The notes under the pieces: model-generated
The model's input: the letters and a program-made list of their open reading frames with translations, nothing else
Databases searched by the model: none
Told to the model about the DNA's origin: nothing
Program-made: the position numbers and the translations under genes
NCBI GenBank assembly: GCA_047975785.1
Contig: JBKEEC010000094.1
Span: forward strand, 1-24,868
Length of the DNA stretch: 24,868 nucleotides
Direction of reading: 5' to 3'
DNA from: JACXVD01 sp047975785
GTDB lineage: Bacteria > Pseudomonadota > Alphaproteobacteria > Sphingomonadales > Sphingomonadaceae
In this document: positions 15,226-21,964 of the stretch, piece by piece
Layout of the letters: every line of letters begins with the position of its first letter
How positions within the stretch are numbered: position 1 is the stretch's first letter

Positions 15226-15281
15226 TCGGCCGGTATGGCATCAGGAAAACCGGATAAAACGGACCAATAAATCGAAAAATT

Positions 15282-15433
15282 GAGTCTTTAAGGTTACACC
15301 CCTTGATATCGAGTCATAAAGAATCTCACAGACTCAAGATGTTGTGGTGGACACCTTTCGTTCTTTTTTCATTAACCGGATAGTAACCTTATCTGGCAAG
15401 AATTTGCTCTTGACGTGGAGTCCCTGAGGACTC
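15282..15433. promoter_or_regulatory. Cluster of six GANTC methylation sites upstream of ccrM
   Basis: GANTC sites start at 15282, 15311, 15321, 15331, 15418 and 15429. About one would be expected by chance in the 244-bp gap. Three are exactly 10 bp apart (GAGTC, GAATC, GACTC), and the last two sit in an inverted repeat, GAGTCC-CTGA-GGACTC. The gene they precede encodes the enzyme that methylates GANTC, so methylation-sensitive autoregulation is likely, as known for Caulobacter ccrM. Confidence 0.8.
15372..15386 (+). promoter_or_regulatory. Putative CtrA binding site upstream of ccrM
   Basis: TTAA-N7-GTAA, followed by CC, differs by one base from the CtrA consensus TTAA-N7-TTAA. It lies 84 bases before the ccrM ATG. 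CtrA controls ccrM in Caulobacter, so the site is plausible, but the match is imperfect. Confidence 0.45.
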
Positions 15434-15437
15434 ACCC

Positions 15438-15446
15438 TGTGGATAA
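15438..15446 (-). promoter_or_regulatory. Perfect DnaA box in the ccrM leader
   Basis: TGTGGATAA, i.e. TTATCCACA on the minus strand, is an exact match to the DnaA consensus. It ends 23 bases before the ccrM ATG and begins five bases after the last GANTC site. A nine-base match can arise by chance. Confidence 0.4.
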
Positions 15447-15469
15447 GTAGTTTCAAAGGGGCAGATTGG

Positions 15470-16594
15470 ATGGGGGTCATCGAGACCACAAGAGAACGTG
15501 TGCGCAAACAGGCGCAGGCAGTGGAATTGCCGGTTGGGCAGATTTTGTCTGGTGATTGTGTGAAGGCGATGCGCTCGCTTCCCGATGCCAGCGTGGATCT
15601 GGTCTTTGCTGATCCACCTTATAACCTGCAACTGGGCGGTGATCTCAACCGGCCAGATGGCTCGCATGTCGATGCTGTAACCAACGCATGGGATCATTTT
15701 GAGAGCTTTCGTTCCTATGACGAGTTTACCCGTGAATGGCTGGCCGAGGCAAAGCGCGTGCTCAAGCCTGACGGGGCGTTGTGGGTGATTGGCAGCTATC
15801 ATAATATTTTTCGGGTCGGGGCAATCCTGCAGGATCTCGGCTTCTGGATTCTCAATGATATTGTCTGGCGCAAGAGTAACCCGATGCCCAATTTTCGCGG
15901 TACGCGATTCACCAATGCGCATGAAACGCTGATCTGGGCCAGTCAGGGTGAAAAGGCGAAATATCACTTCAACTACCGGGCGATGAAAACGCTGAATGAT
16001 GAATTGCAGATGCGCTCGGACTGGGTCATTCCTATCTGCAACGGACAGGAGAGGCTGAAGGAAAACGGTCACAAGGCCCACCCAACCCAGAAACCTGAAG
16101 CCCTGCTTTATCGTGTGCTGCTGGCAACAACCGAGCGGGGTGATGTGGTGCTGGACCCGTTCTTTGGCACAGGGACAACCGGCGCAGTTGCCAGACGTCT
16201 GGGGCGCGAATGGATCGGTTGTGAACGGGAAAGTGCTTATCGCAAGGTTGCGCTGGGCAGGATCGCAAAAGAACTGGAACTGGACGAAAGTGCGCTTACA
16301 ACCATGCAGAGCCGCAAATCGGCTCCCAAAGTGGCATTTGGCGCACTGGTCGAAGCGGGTATGTTGAAACCCGGAACTGTGCTGTTTGACAAAAAACGCC
16401 GCTGGGAAGCTCAGGTTCGTGCGGATGGTTCTTTGGTCTATGGAAAAAAGACCGGGTCCATTCATGGTCTTGGCAAGGAATTGCAGGATGCACCAAGCTG
16501 TAATGGCTGGACATTCTGGCATTATGAGGATGGCAATGAAATCCGGCCTATTGATACGGTGCGTCAGCTCTATTTGCTGAGTATCGAGGATTGA
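15470..16594 (+). CDS. ccrM: CcrM-type adenine-N6 DNA methyltransferase (GANTC)
   Basis: The 374-residue protein is a beta-class amino-methyltransferase. DPPYNLQL (48-55) is the catalytic motif, and DPFFGTGTTGAVARRLGREWIG (229-250) is the S-adenosylmethionine-binding motif, which lies C-terminal as in CcrM and HinfI. HKAHPTQKPEALLYRVL precedes it. A C-terminal domain (about 288-372) with KKRRWEAQVRADGSLVYG and NGWTFWHYE is the RAMA-type extension that CcrM uses for DNA recognition. CcrM methylates GANTC late in the cell cycle and is essential or important in many alphaproteobacteria. AAGGGG eight bases before ATG 15470 supports the start. No restriction partner is nearby, as expected for a solitary cell-cycle methylase. 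Confidence 0.96.
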   Translation: MGVIETTRERVRKQAQAVELPVGQILSGDCVKAMRSLPDASVDLVFADPPYNLQLGGDLNRPDGSHVDAVTNAWDHFESFRSYDEFTREWLAEAKRVLKPDGALWVIGSYHNIFRVGAILQDLGFWILNDIVWRKSNPMPNFRGTRFTNAHETLIWASQGEKAKYHFNYRAMKTLNDELQMRSDWVIPICNGQERLKENGHKAHPTQKPEALLYRVLLATTERGDVVLDPFFGTGTTGAVARRLGREWIGCERESAYRKVALGRIAKELELDESALTTMQSRKSAPKVAFGALVEAGMLKPGTVLFDKKRRWEAQVRADGSLVYGKKTGSIHGLGKELQDAPSCNGWTFWHYEDGNEIRPIDTVRQLYLLSIED

Positions 16595-16615
16595 TGACGG
16601 CGCATATATATTCTC

Positions 16616-17731
16616 ATGAATGAGCAGATTTACCTTCGCCCGACAGGCATGGCGGACAGCCCGCAAAGTGAAGATGGAGCCGTTGTCCGGCTTGGCGGAT
16701 CAATGGTATATGCCCACCGTTTTGCCATCATCACCCGCCGCGAGGGGCAGGTGACAGAGCGGGTTCGCTGTTCCGTTGACGAGATAGACAGCGTGATTGA
16801 CAGCCTGCCGGATACCCTTGCCGGAGAGGCACGTAGCCAGTGGAATAATATTCGGAAAACCCACTCGCCTCTCACTCTGGGGGAACGAAACCTGCGTTTC
16901 GACCAGCCGCAGGTTATGGGTATTCTCAATGTCACGCCTGACAGTTTTTCCGACGGAGGCAAGTTTCTGGACCGGCCCGAAGAAGGGCGAGCTCATGCAG
17001 CCAGCATGATCGAGGCCGGAGCGGCTCTGGTGGATATTGGCGGGGAAAGCACGCGCCCCGGTGCGCCAGCCGTATGGGAAGGTGAAGAGCTTGACCGCGT
17101 TGTGCCCGCAGTAGAATATTGCGCGGCCATGGGGGCAGCAATCAGCGTCGATACACGTCGGCCAGCAGTGATGGAGGCAGCGCTTGATGCCGGGGCACAT
17201 ATCATTAATGATGTTTCGTCCCTGCGTCACGATCCGCGCAGCGTGGAACTGGTGGCTGCCAGAGGATGTCCGGTGGTTCTCATGCATGCACCCGGTGATG
17301 GCGATGACCTGCATGGTGAGGGCAAGTATGGCCAGGTGGTATTCGATGTGTTCGACTGGTTGAAAGCCCGGCGGGACAGTGCACTGGATGCGGGAATTGC
17401 AGCAGACAGGATTATCCTTGATCCGGGGATCGGCTTTGGCAAATCACTGACGGATAATCTGGCATTGATGAATGCGCTGCCCATGTTTCATGCCCTGGGG
17501 CATCCGCTTCTTCTGGGTGCAAGCCGTAAACGCATGATTGGCGCCCTGTCGAACGAGGTCGCAGCGCATCAGCGTGCAGGCGGGAGTATTGCTCTTGCTG
17601 TCAAGGGGATGGCGTGCGGGAGGCACATTCTACGAGTGCACGACGCGTTTGATACGGTGCAGGCTCGTAATGTCTGGCGTGGCCTTCGCGAGTCCGCGCT
17701 AACCGATTTTTCTGATCTTCGAGAGCTTTGA
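16616..17731 (+). CDS. folP: Dihydropteroate synthase with N-terminal extension
   Basis: The protein has 371 residues against about 270-280 for ordinary FolP. The catalytic TIM barrel begins near residue 98. QVMGILNVTPDSFSDGG (99-115) is the first signature, and DIGGESTRPGA (140-150) the second. SVDTRRPAV and IINDVSS give the pterin-binding aspartate and asparagine. DPGIGFGKSLTDNLAL and LGASRKRMIG complete the site. It joins 7,8-dihydropterin pyrophosphate and p-aminobenzoate in folate synthesis and is the sulfonamide target. The first 95 or so residues match no domain I recognise. There is no good ribosome site before ATG 16616, 21 bases after ccrM. It is followed at once by rarD. Confidence 0.93.
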   Translation: MNEQIYLRPTGMADSPQSEDGAVVRLGGSMVYAHRFAIITRREGQVTERVRCSVDEIDSVIDSLPDTLAGEARSQWNNIRKTHSPLTLGERNLRFDQPQVMGILNVTPDSFSDGGKFLDRPEEGRAHAASMIEAGAALVDIGGESTRPGAPAVWEGEELDRVVPAVEYCAAMGAAISVDTRRPAVMEAALDAGAHIINDVSSLRHDPRSVELVAARGCPVVLMHAPGDGDDLHGEGKYGQVVFDVFDWLKARRDSALDAGIAADRIILDPGIGFGKSLTDNLALMNALPMFHALGHPLLLGASRKRMIGALSNEVAAHQRAGGSIALAVKGMACGRHILRVHDAFDTVQARNVWRGLRESALTDFSDLREL

Positions 17732-17732
17732 T

Positions 17733-18656
17733 TTGACCGGGAAGGCGCAGGACACAAGGAACGATCAGGTCTGGGAAAGCGGCCTTCCCTATGCTCTGGG
17801 AGCCTATCTGATCTGGGGGCTGGTGCCTATATTCTTCAAGATGCTGGCCATGGCATCGCCCCTTGAGGTGGTGGCGCAGCGCGTGGTCTGGTCCATACCC
17901 CTGCTGTTTATCATTATGTTATGGCGTGGCCAGATACAGGATTTCCGCCAGATCTGGCGCGATCGGGCCTTGCTGCGCAATCTGTTCCTCAGCTCATTGC
18001 TGATCGGCTTCAACTGGCTGGTCTATATCTGGGCTGTGTCCAATGACCATATTCTTGCTGCAAGCCTTGGTTATTATCTGAACCCGCTGATCAACATCTT
18101 GCTGGGCCGGGTGTTTCTGGGCGAAAGGCTTCGCAGGTTGCAGCAATTGTCTGTGTTGATTGCGGTAGTGGCGGTGGCCATTCTGCTTTCGGGAGCAATC
18201 GACACGCTGTGGATTTCGCTCGCTCTTGCCTGCTCTTTTGCCTTATACGGGCTGTTGCGTAAGGTAACGCCGGTGCCTTCGGTACCGGGGCTGGGAGTGG
18301 AAACCTGTCTGCTGGCCCCTTTTGCAGCCGGTATTATCATCTGGTGTGAAATGAGCGGGATCGCGCTTTTTGGCACATCGGCCAGAGTGACTGCACTGAT
18401 GATTCTGGCAGGGGCTGTAACGGCCATTCCACTTGTGATGTTTGCGGTGGCAGCCCGGCGGATGCAATATACAACACTCGGTTTTGTCCAGTTCCTTGCC
18501 CCGACAATTGTGTTTTTTATCGGTGTATTCGTCTATCATGAGCCGCTCGATATGACGCGGCTTGCCTGTTTCGGACTGATCTGGCTGGCGATTGCGATCT
18601 TCAGTTATGATATGCTTCGTAACAGCCGCGCCAACAGGCAGATTGTGGCTGGGTAG
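17733..18656 (+). CDS. rarD: RarD-type EamA-family transporter
   Basis: This 307-residue integral membrane protein has about ten hydrophobic helices in two EamA repeats. YALGAYLIWGLVPIFFKML near the start and VVAQRVVWSIPLL after it are the RarD signature, and the second half contains FALYGLLRKV and TLGFVQFLAPTIVFFIGVFVYHEP. RarD proteins were named from chloramphenicol-sensitivity phenotypes, and their natural substrates are not established. The start is TTG 17733, one base after the folP stop, with GAGAG at 17721-17725 as a possible ribosome site. It converges on the NtrC-like regulator gene. Confidence 0.9.
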   Translation: MTGKAQDTRNDQVWESGLPYALGAYLIWGLVPIFFKMLAMASPLEVVAQRVVWSIPLLFIIMLWRGQIQDFRQIWRDRALLRNLFLSSLLIGFNWLVYIWAVSNDHILAASLGYYLNPLINILLGRVFLGERLRRLQQLSVLIAVVAVAILLSGAIDTLWISLALACSFALYGLLRKVTPVPSVPGLGVETCLLAPFAAGIIIWCEMSGIALFGTSARVTALMILAGAVTAIPLVMFAVAARRMQYTTLGFVQFLAPTIVFFIGVFVYHEPLDMTRLACFGLIWLAIAIFSYDMLRNSRANRQIVAG

Positions 18657-18665
18657 GGGATAATC

Positions 18666-18685
18666 CCGGCCAGTGGGATGGCCGG
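18666..18685. terminator. Possible bidirectional terminator hairpin between rarD and the regulator gene
   Basis: CCGGCCA (18666-18672) pairs perfectly with TGGCCGG (18679-18685) around GTGGGA. It lies between two converging stops, but no T-run follows on either strand, so the assignment is provisional. Confidence 0.45.
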
Positions 18686-18715
18686 AGCGAAGGCCAGAGG
18701 GAAAGGATGCCGGGC

Positions 18716-20167
18716 CTATGCCGCGTTATCAATCCCCAGATCGGACAGTTTGCGATACAGGGTAGAGCGCCCGATACCAAGGCGTCGGGCAACTTCAGTC
18801 ATCCTTCCGCGATAATGGCCGATTGCCAGCCGGATAATATCCGCCTCAATGTCTTCCAGTGGCCGCAAATTGCCATCGGGCGTATAGAGCACAACGCCTG
18901 CGCCATCCTGCAGGTTTCCGGCGCAGTCTTCATAATCGCCGAGCATTTCCGACAATTGGGGGAAGCTTTCGGTAGATAGCATTTCGCTGTCACAGAACAC
19001 GGCTGAACGGAAAAGAACTGCCTGTAACTGACGGACATTTCCTGGCCAGTCAAATGCCCCTAGCAAGGCCAGCGCCCCATCGGTGATGGACAGGTGCCTT
19101 AATCCCGGCTGTTCACCTATCCGGGCAAGAAAATGTCGTGTCAGTGCCGGAATATCGCCCTGTCGTTCGCGCAGGGGAGGAAGGGTAATCAGAGTGGAGC
19201 TGATCAGTTTGACCAGTTCCGGAAGGAAATGCCCGGCCTCTGCCAGATCAAGCAGCGGAATATTGCTGGTTGTGATCAGGCGGATATCAGTCTTGAAACC
19301 GTGTTGCGCGCCAATCGGGCGGACAATGCCTTTGGCGAGAACCGCGCAGAGTCGCTCTTGCAGGTTTTCACTCAGCCGATCAATGTCATCAAGCACCAAT
19401 GTCCCGCCTTCGCAGTGCTGGATGGCACCAATCTGGCGTTCAAATGCGCCGGGGAAGGCGTTTTGTTCATGCCCGAACAGCAGTGATTCCAGAGAATTGG
19501 CCGGAACACCCCCGATATTGATAATTCGCAGCGGATTTTTGGCGCGCGGGGATGCTGCGTGCATGGCGCGAAACAGCATTTCCTTGCCGGTGCCACTCTC
19601 TCCCTCGATAAGAACGCTGCCATGCCCTCTGGCAGCCTTGGCTGCGCGCGCAAGTGCGGTGCGAAACTCCGGTGCATTCCCGATCATGGCATCAAAATCG
19701 AGTGAAGCAGGGATTTTTTCAGTCAGGGGCTGCAATTCGTCCTTGGGTGCCTCGCGCCGTGTGGCGCTGCGCAGGGCCTGCATCAGCCGGTCCGGTGCAA
19801 CCGGCTTGATCAGATAATCCGTTGCGCCTGCGCGCATGGCATCCACAGCAAGCAAGGGGCTGGCACTTGTTGTCAGCATGAGAATCGGCAGGGCAGGGCG
19901 CCGGTGTTTCAGCTCTGCTATCAGGTCGCAGGCATCATCGCCGGGAACCCATTGATCGAGGACGATGGCGTTCAGCTGCATCCCTTCTCGCGTGCCAAGC
20001 ATCGCAATGGCGGTTTCAGAATCCTTCGCCACCAGAACGCGCCACCCATCGCGGGCGGCCAGCGCCGAGATGAGCCGACTTTGCGCCGGTTCATCATCAA
20101 TCAGCATTAACAAGCGGGTATCCTGCTCTACCATGATCTCCAGACCGTCCCGATACGATACAGCCAT
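18716..20167 (-). CDS. NtrC-family response regulator with degenerate AAA+ sigma54 motifs
   Basis: The 483-residue protein has a receiver domain (about 18-130: acidic Asp24/Asp25, phospho-acceptor Asp71, Thr100, Lys121), an AAA+ domain (about 160-395) and a Fis-type helix-turn-helix (about 440-478, with MTEVARRLGIGRSTLYRKL). Walker A is intact (GESGTGKE, 189-196). The sigma54-contact loop reads NAFPGA (236-241) instead of GAFTGA, the Walker B core reads LDDID, and the FREDLYYRL stretch with the arginine fingers reads FLPELVKLI (314-322). It may therefore bind DNA without activating sigma54 RNA polymerase. No kinase gene is adjacent. A second ATG at 20134 with GGAG upstream is an alternative start. 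Confidence 0.85.
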   Translation of the reverse strand: MAVSYRDGLEIMVEQDTRLLMLIDDEPAQSRLISALAARDGWRVLVAKDSETAIAMLGTREGMQLNAIVLDQWVPGDDACDLIAELKHRRPALPILMLTTSASPLLAVDAMRAGATDYLIKPVAPDRLMQALRSATRREAPKDELQPLTEKIPASLDFDAMIGNAPEFRTALARAAKAARGHGSVLIEGESGTGKEMLFRAMHAASPRAKNPLRIINIGGVPANSLESLLFGHEQNAFPGAFERQIGAIQHCEGGTLVLDDIDRLSENLQERLCAVLAKGIVRPIGAQHGFKTDIRLITTSNIPLLDLAEAGHFLPELVKLISSTLITLPPLRERQGDIPALTRHFLARIGEQPGLRHLSITDGALALLGAFDWPGNVRQLQAVLFRSAVFCDSEMLSTESFPQLSEMLGDYEDCAGNLQDGAGVVLYTPDGNLRPLEDIEADIIRLAIGHYRGRMTEVARRLGIGRSTLYRKLSDLGIDNAA

Positions 20168-20387
20168 GACCTTTAGGCAAGAGGGGTAAAGTTCGTGTTA
20201 AGGCTGTCTGTTTTGCAGCAGGTTTGCCGCAGGGGACTGGAAAGGGTTGTGAGGCAGGCCGTTGCGCGTTAGAGCATGGGCATTATTCATATCTGCGAAG
20301 AATCATCATCAGATGTTTCCTTCGCTCGCATTTCAGATACACATGTTCCAATCCAGAAGTTCCGATTCAAACAGGGAAAACACAGTA

Positions 20388-20513
20388 ATGGCTTCCGCTA
20401 ACGATATGAAAGCAGCACAGAAAACCTATGACGGTTTCCTTACATTGCTTAAATTTTCTGTGCCGGTCGTAATTGCGATAACCGCAATTATCGTCATCGC
20501 CATAGGAAGCTAG
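20388..20513 (+). CDS. aa3-type cytochrome c oxidase subunit IV (small)
   Basis: This 41-residue protein starts MASANDMKAAQKTYDGF and continues in one membrane helix (about 22-40, VPVVIAITAIIVIAIGS). It matches the short alphaproteobacterial aa3-oxidase subunit IV family: a conserved amphipathic start with a TYxGF core and one helix. It is peripheral to the catalytic subunits, and its role is minor or structural. The start is ATG 20388; a longer frame from 20262 is unlikely. The oxidase's main subunits are not in the window. Placement directly before pntAA recurs in related bacteria and could be neighbour conservation rather than shared function. Confidence 0.82.
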   Translation: MASANDMKAAQKTYDGFLTLLKFSVPVVIAITAIIVIAIGS

Positions 20514-20552
20514 ATCGACCTACAGCCAACAGCCAACAGGGAGAGGGGCCCT

Positions 20553-21674
20553 TTGCGCATAGCAATATTGAAAGAGCGGGCAGCCGGTGAAAGCCGGGTG
20601 GCAATGACGCCTGAAACAGCCAAAAAATTTATTGCCCTTGGGGCAAATGTAGCTGTTGAACAGGGCGCAGGGCTTGCTGCCGCAATAAACGATCAGGCCT
20701 ATCTCGACGCCGGAGCAGAAGTGCTTTCTGCTGACAAGGTAACGGAAAAGGCGGATATAGTGCTCGCCATACAGGCTCCCGATCCGGCCTTGCTGAAAAA
20801 TACGCAGGCAGGGGCATGGGTGGCGGCCCTGTTCGATCCGTTCGGCCAGCGACAGAGGGTGGATGCCTATGCCGCTGCGGGGCTGGAAGCCCTTTCCATG
20901 GAGTTTATGCCGCGCATAACCCGCGCGCAAAGCATGGATGTGCTCTCCAGCCAGTCCAACCTTGCCGGATACAAGGCGGTTCTGGCCGCTGCTGACACCT
21001 ATGGCCGTGCCTTCCCGATGATGATGACCGCTGCCGGGACGGTTACTGCTGCACGTGCCTTTATCATGGGCGTGGGTGTTGCCGGATTGCAGGCCATTGC
21101 CACAGCGCGCAGGCTTGGGGCGCAGGTATCAGCAACGGATGTGCGCTCTGCTACGCGGGAACAGATTGAATCGCTTGGTGCAAAGCCGATTTTCGTGGAA
21201 ACTGTCTCCGGTATCGAAGGAGAAGGCACAGGTGGCTATGCCACGGAAATGAGCGATGAATACAAGCAGGCCCAGGCTGAACTTGTCTCTTCCCATATCG
21301 CCAAACAGGACATTGTGATTACAACGGCGCTGATCCCTGGCGCAGCGGCTCCGCGGCTGATCTCCGATGCGCAGATCGCGAGTATGCGTCCGGGCAGTGT
21401 TATCTTTGATCTTGCGGTTGCCCAGGGCGGTAATGTCGAAGGCTCTGTTCCTGATGAAATTGTCGAGCGGCACGGGGTCAAAATCATGGGTTTCAGCAAT
21501 ACGCCTGCCCATCTGGCAGCCGATGCTTCCGCATTGTTTGCGCGCAACCACTATAATTTCCTGTCGGCTTTCTGGGACAAGGAACAGGGCAAACCCGTTC
21601 TGGATGAGGAAATCGGCGATGCCGTGCGGCTGACCAGAGGCGGAAATGTCGTGAATGAAAGGCTGAACGGGTAG
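20553..21674 (+). CDS. pntAA: NAD(P) transhydrogenase subunit alpha part 1 (NAD-binding domain I)
   Basis: The 373-residue soluble domain I of proton-translocating transhydrogenase binds NAD(H). RIAILKERAAGESRVAMTP opens it, SMDVLSSQSNLAGYKAVL (127-144) is the RQD-loop region, and GVGVAGLQAIATARRLGA (173-190) is the dinucleotide-binding turn. There are no membrane helices, because the membrane part is in the next two genes, as in Rhodospirillum-type split enzymes. The start is TTG 20553, preceded by GGGAGAGGGG. The enzyme uses the proton gradient to make NADPH from NADH. The operon order is subunit IV, pntAA, pntAB, pntB. Confidence 0.95.
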   Translation: MRIAILKERAAGESRVAMTPETAKKFIALGANVAVEQGAGLAAAINDQAYLDAGAEVLSADKVTEKADIVLAIQAPDPALLKNTQAGAWVAALFDPFGQRQRVDAYAAAGLEALSMEFMPRITRAQSMDVLSSQSNLAGYKAVLAAADTYGRAFPMMMTAAGTVTAARAFIMGVGVAGLQAIATARRLGAQVSATDVRSATREQIESLGAKPIFVETVSGIEGEGTGGYATEMSDEYKQAQAELVSSHIAKQDIVITTALIPGAAAPRLISDAQIASMRPGSVIFDLAVAQGGNVEGSVPDEIVERHGVKIMGFSNTPAHLAADASALFARNHYNFLSAFWDKEQGKPVLDEEIGDAVRLTRGGNVVNERLNG

Positions 21675-21679
21675 GCATT

Positions 21680-21964
21680 ATGGATTTTATTTCAATCTTG
21701 TCGATTTTCGTTCTGGCCTGCTTTGTGGGCTATTACGTTGTCTGGTCGGTTACACCGGCGCTCCATACGCCGCTGATGGCGGTAACCAATGCGATTTCCA
21801 GCGTGATTATTGTGGGGGCACTTATTGCCAGTGCCGAAGCAGGCAGCCCTCTGGCCAAGTGGCTGGGACTGGTCGCTGTTGTGCTGGCAAGTATCAATAT
21901 CTTTGGCGGGTTTGCGGTGACTGAACGTATGCTGGCAATGTATAAAAAGAAGGAGCGTAAATAA
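21680..21964 (+). CDS. pntAB: NAD(P) transhydrogenase subunit alpha part 2 (membrane domain)
   Basis: The 94-residue protein has three membrane helices (about 4-24, 34-50 and 60-80). The family signature VTPALHTPLMAVTNAISSVIIVGAL (24-48) begins the second, and INIFGGFAVTERMLAMYKKK closes the protein. It forms part of the proton channel together with the PntB membrane helices. It starts six bases after the pntAA stop, and its stop overlaps the pntB start (TAATG), so the three subunits are translated together. Confidence 0.95.
   Translation: MDFISILSIFVLACFVGYYVVWSVTPALHTPLMAVTNAISSVIIVGALIASAEAGSPLAKWLGLVAVVLASINIFGGFAVTERMLAMYKKKERK

Noticed and set aside
15410..15447. Sigma70 promoter for ccrM from TTGACG at 15410
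   Set aside because: No -10 element at 16-18 bp; the next TATAAT-like stretch is 26 bp away.
15470..16594. ccrM as part of a restriction-modification system
   Set aside because: No endonuclease gene is adjacent, and the C-terminal RAMA-type domain and rnhB neighbour identify the solitary cell-cycle methylase.
15389..16666. Long open frame (425 codons) on the minus strand across ccrM
   Set aside because: It is the antisense shadow of a certain ccrM gene, has no recognisable domain, and its composition follows the codon pattern of the plus strand.
20168..20387. Possible sigma54 (-24/-12) promoter upstream of the NtrC-like gene or subunit IV gene
   Set aside because: No GG-N10-GC element with acceptable flanks was found.
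20276..20401. 41-codon frame running into the start of the aa3 subunit IV gene
   Set aside because: No ribosome site, no motif, and it overlaps a better-supported start.
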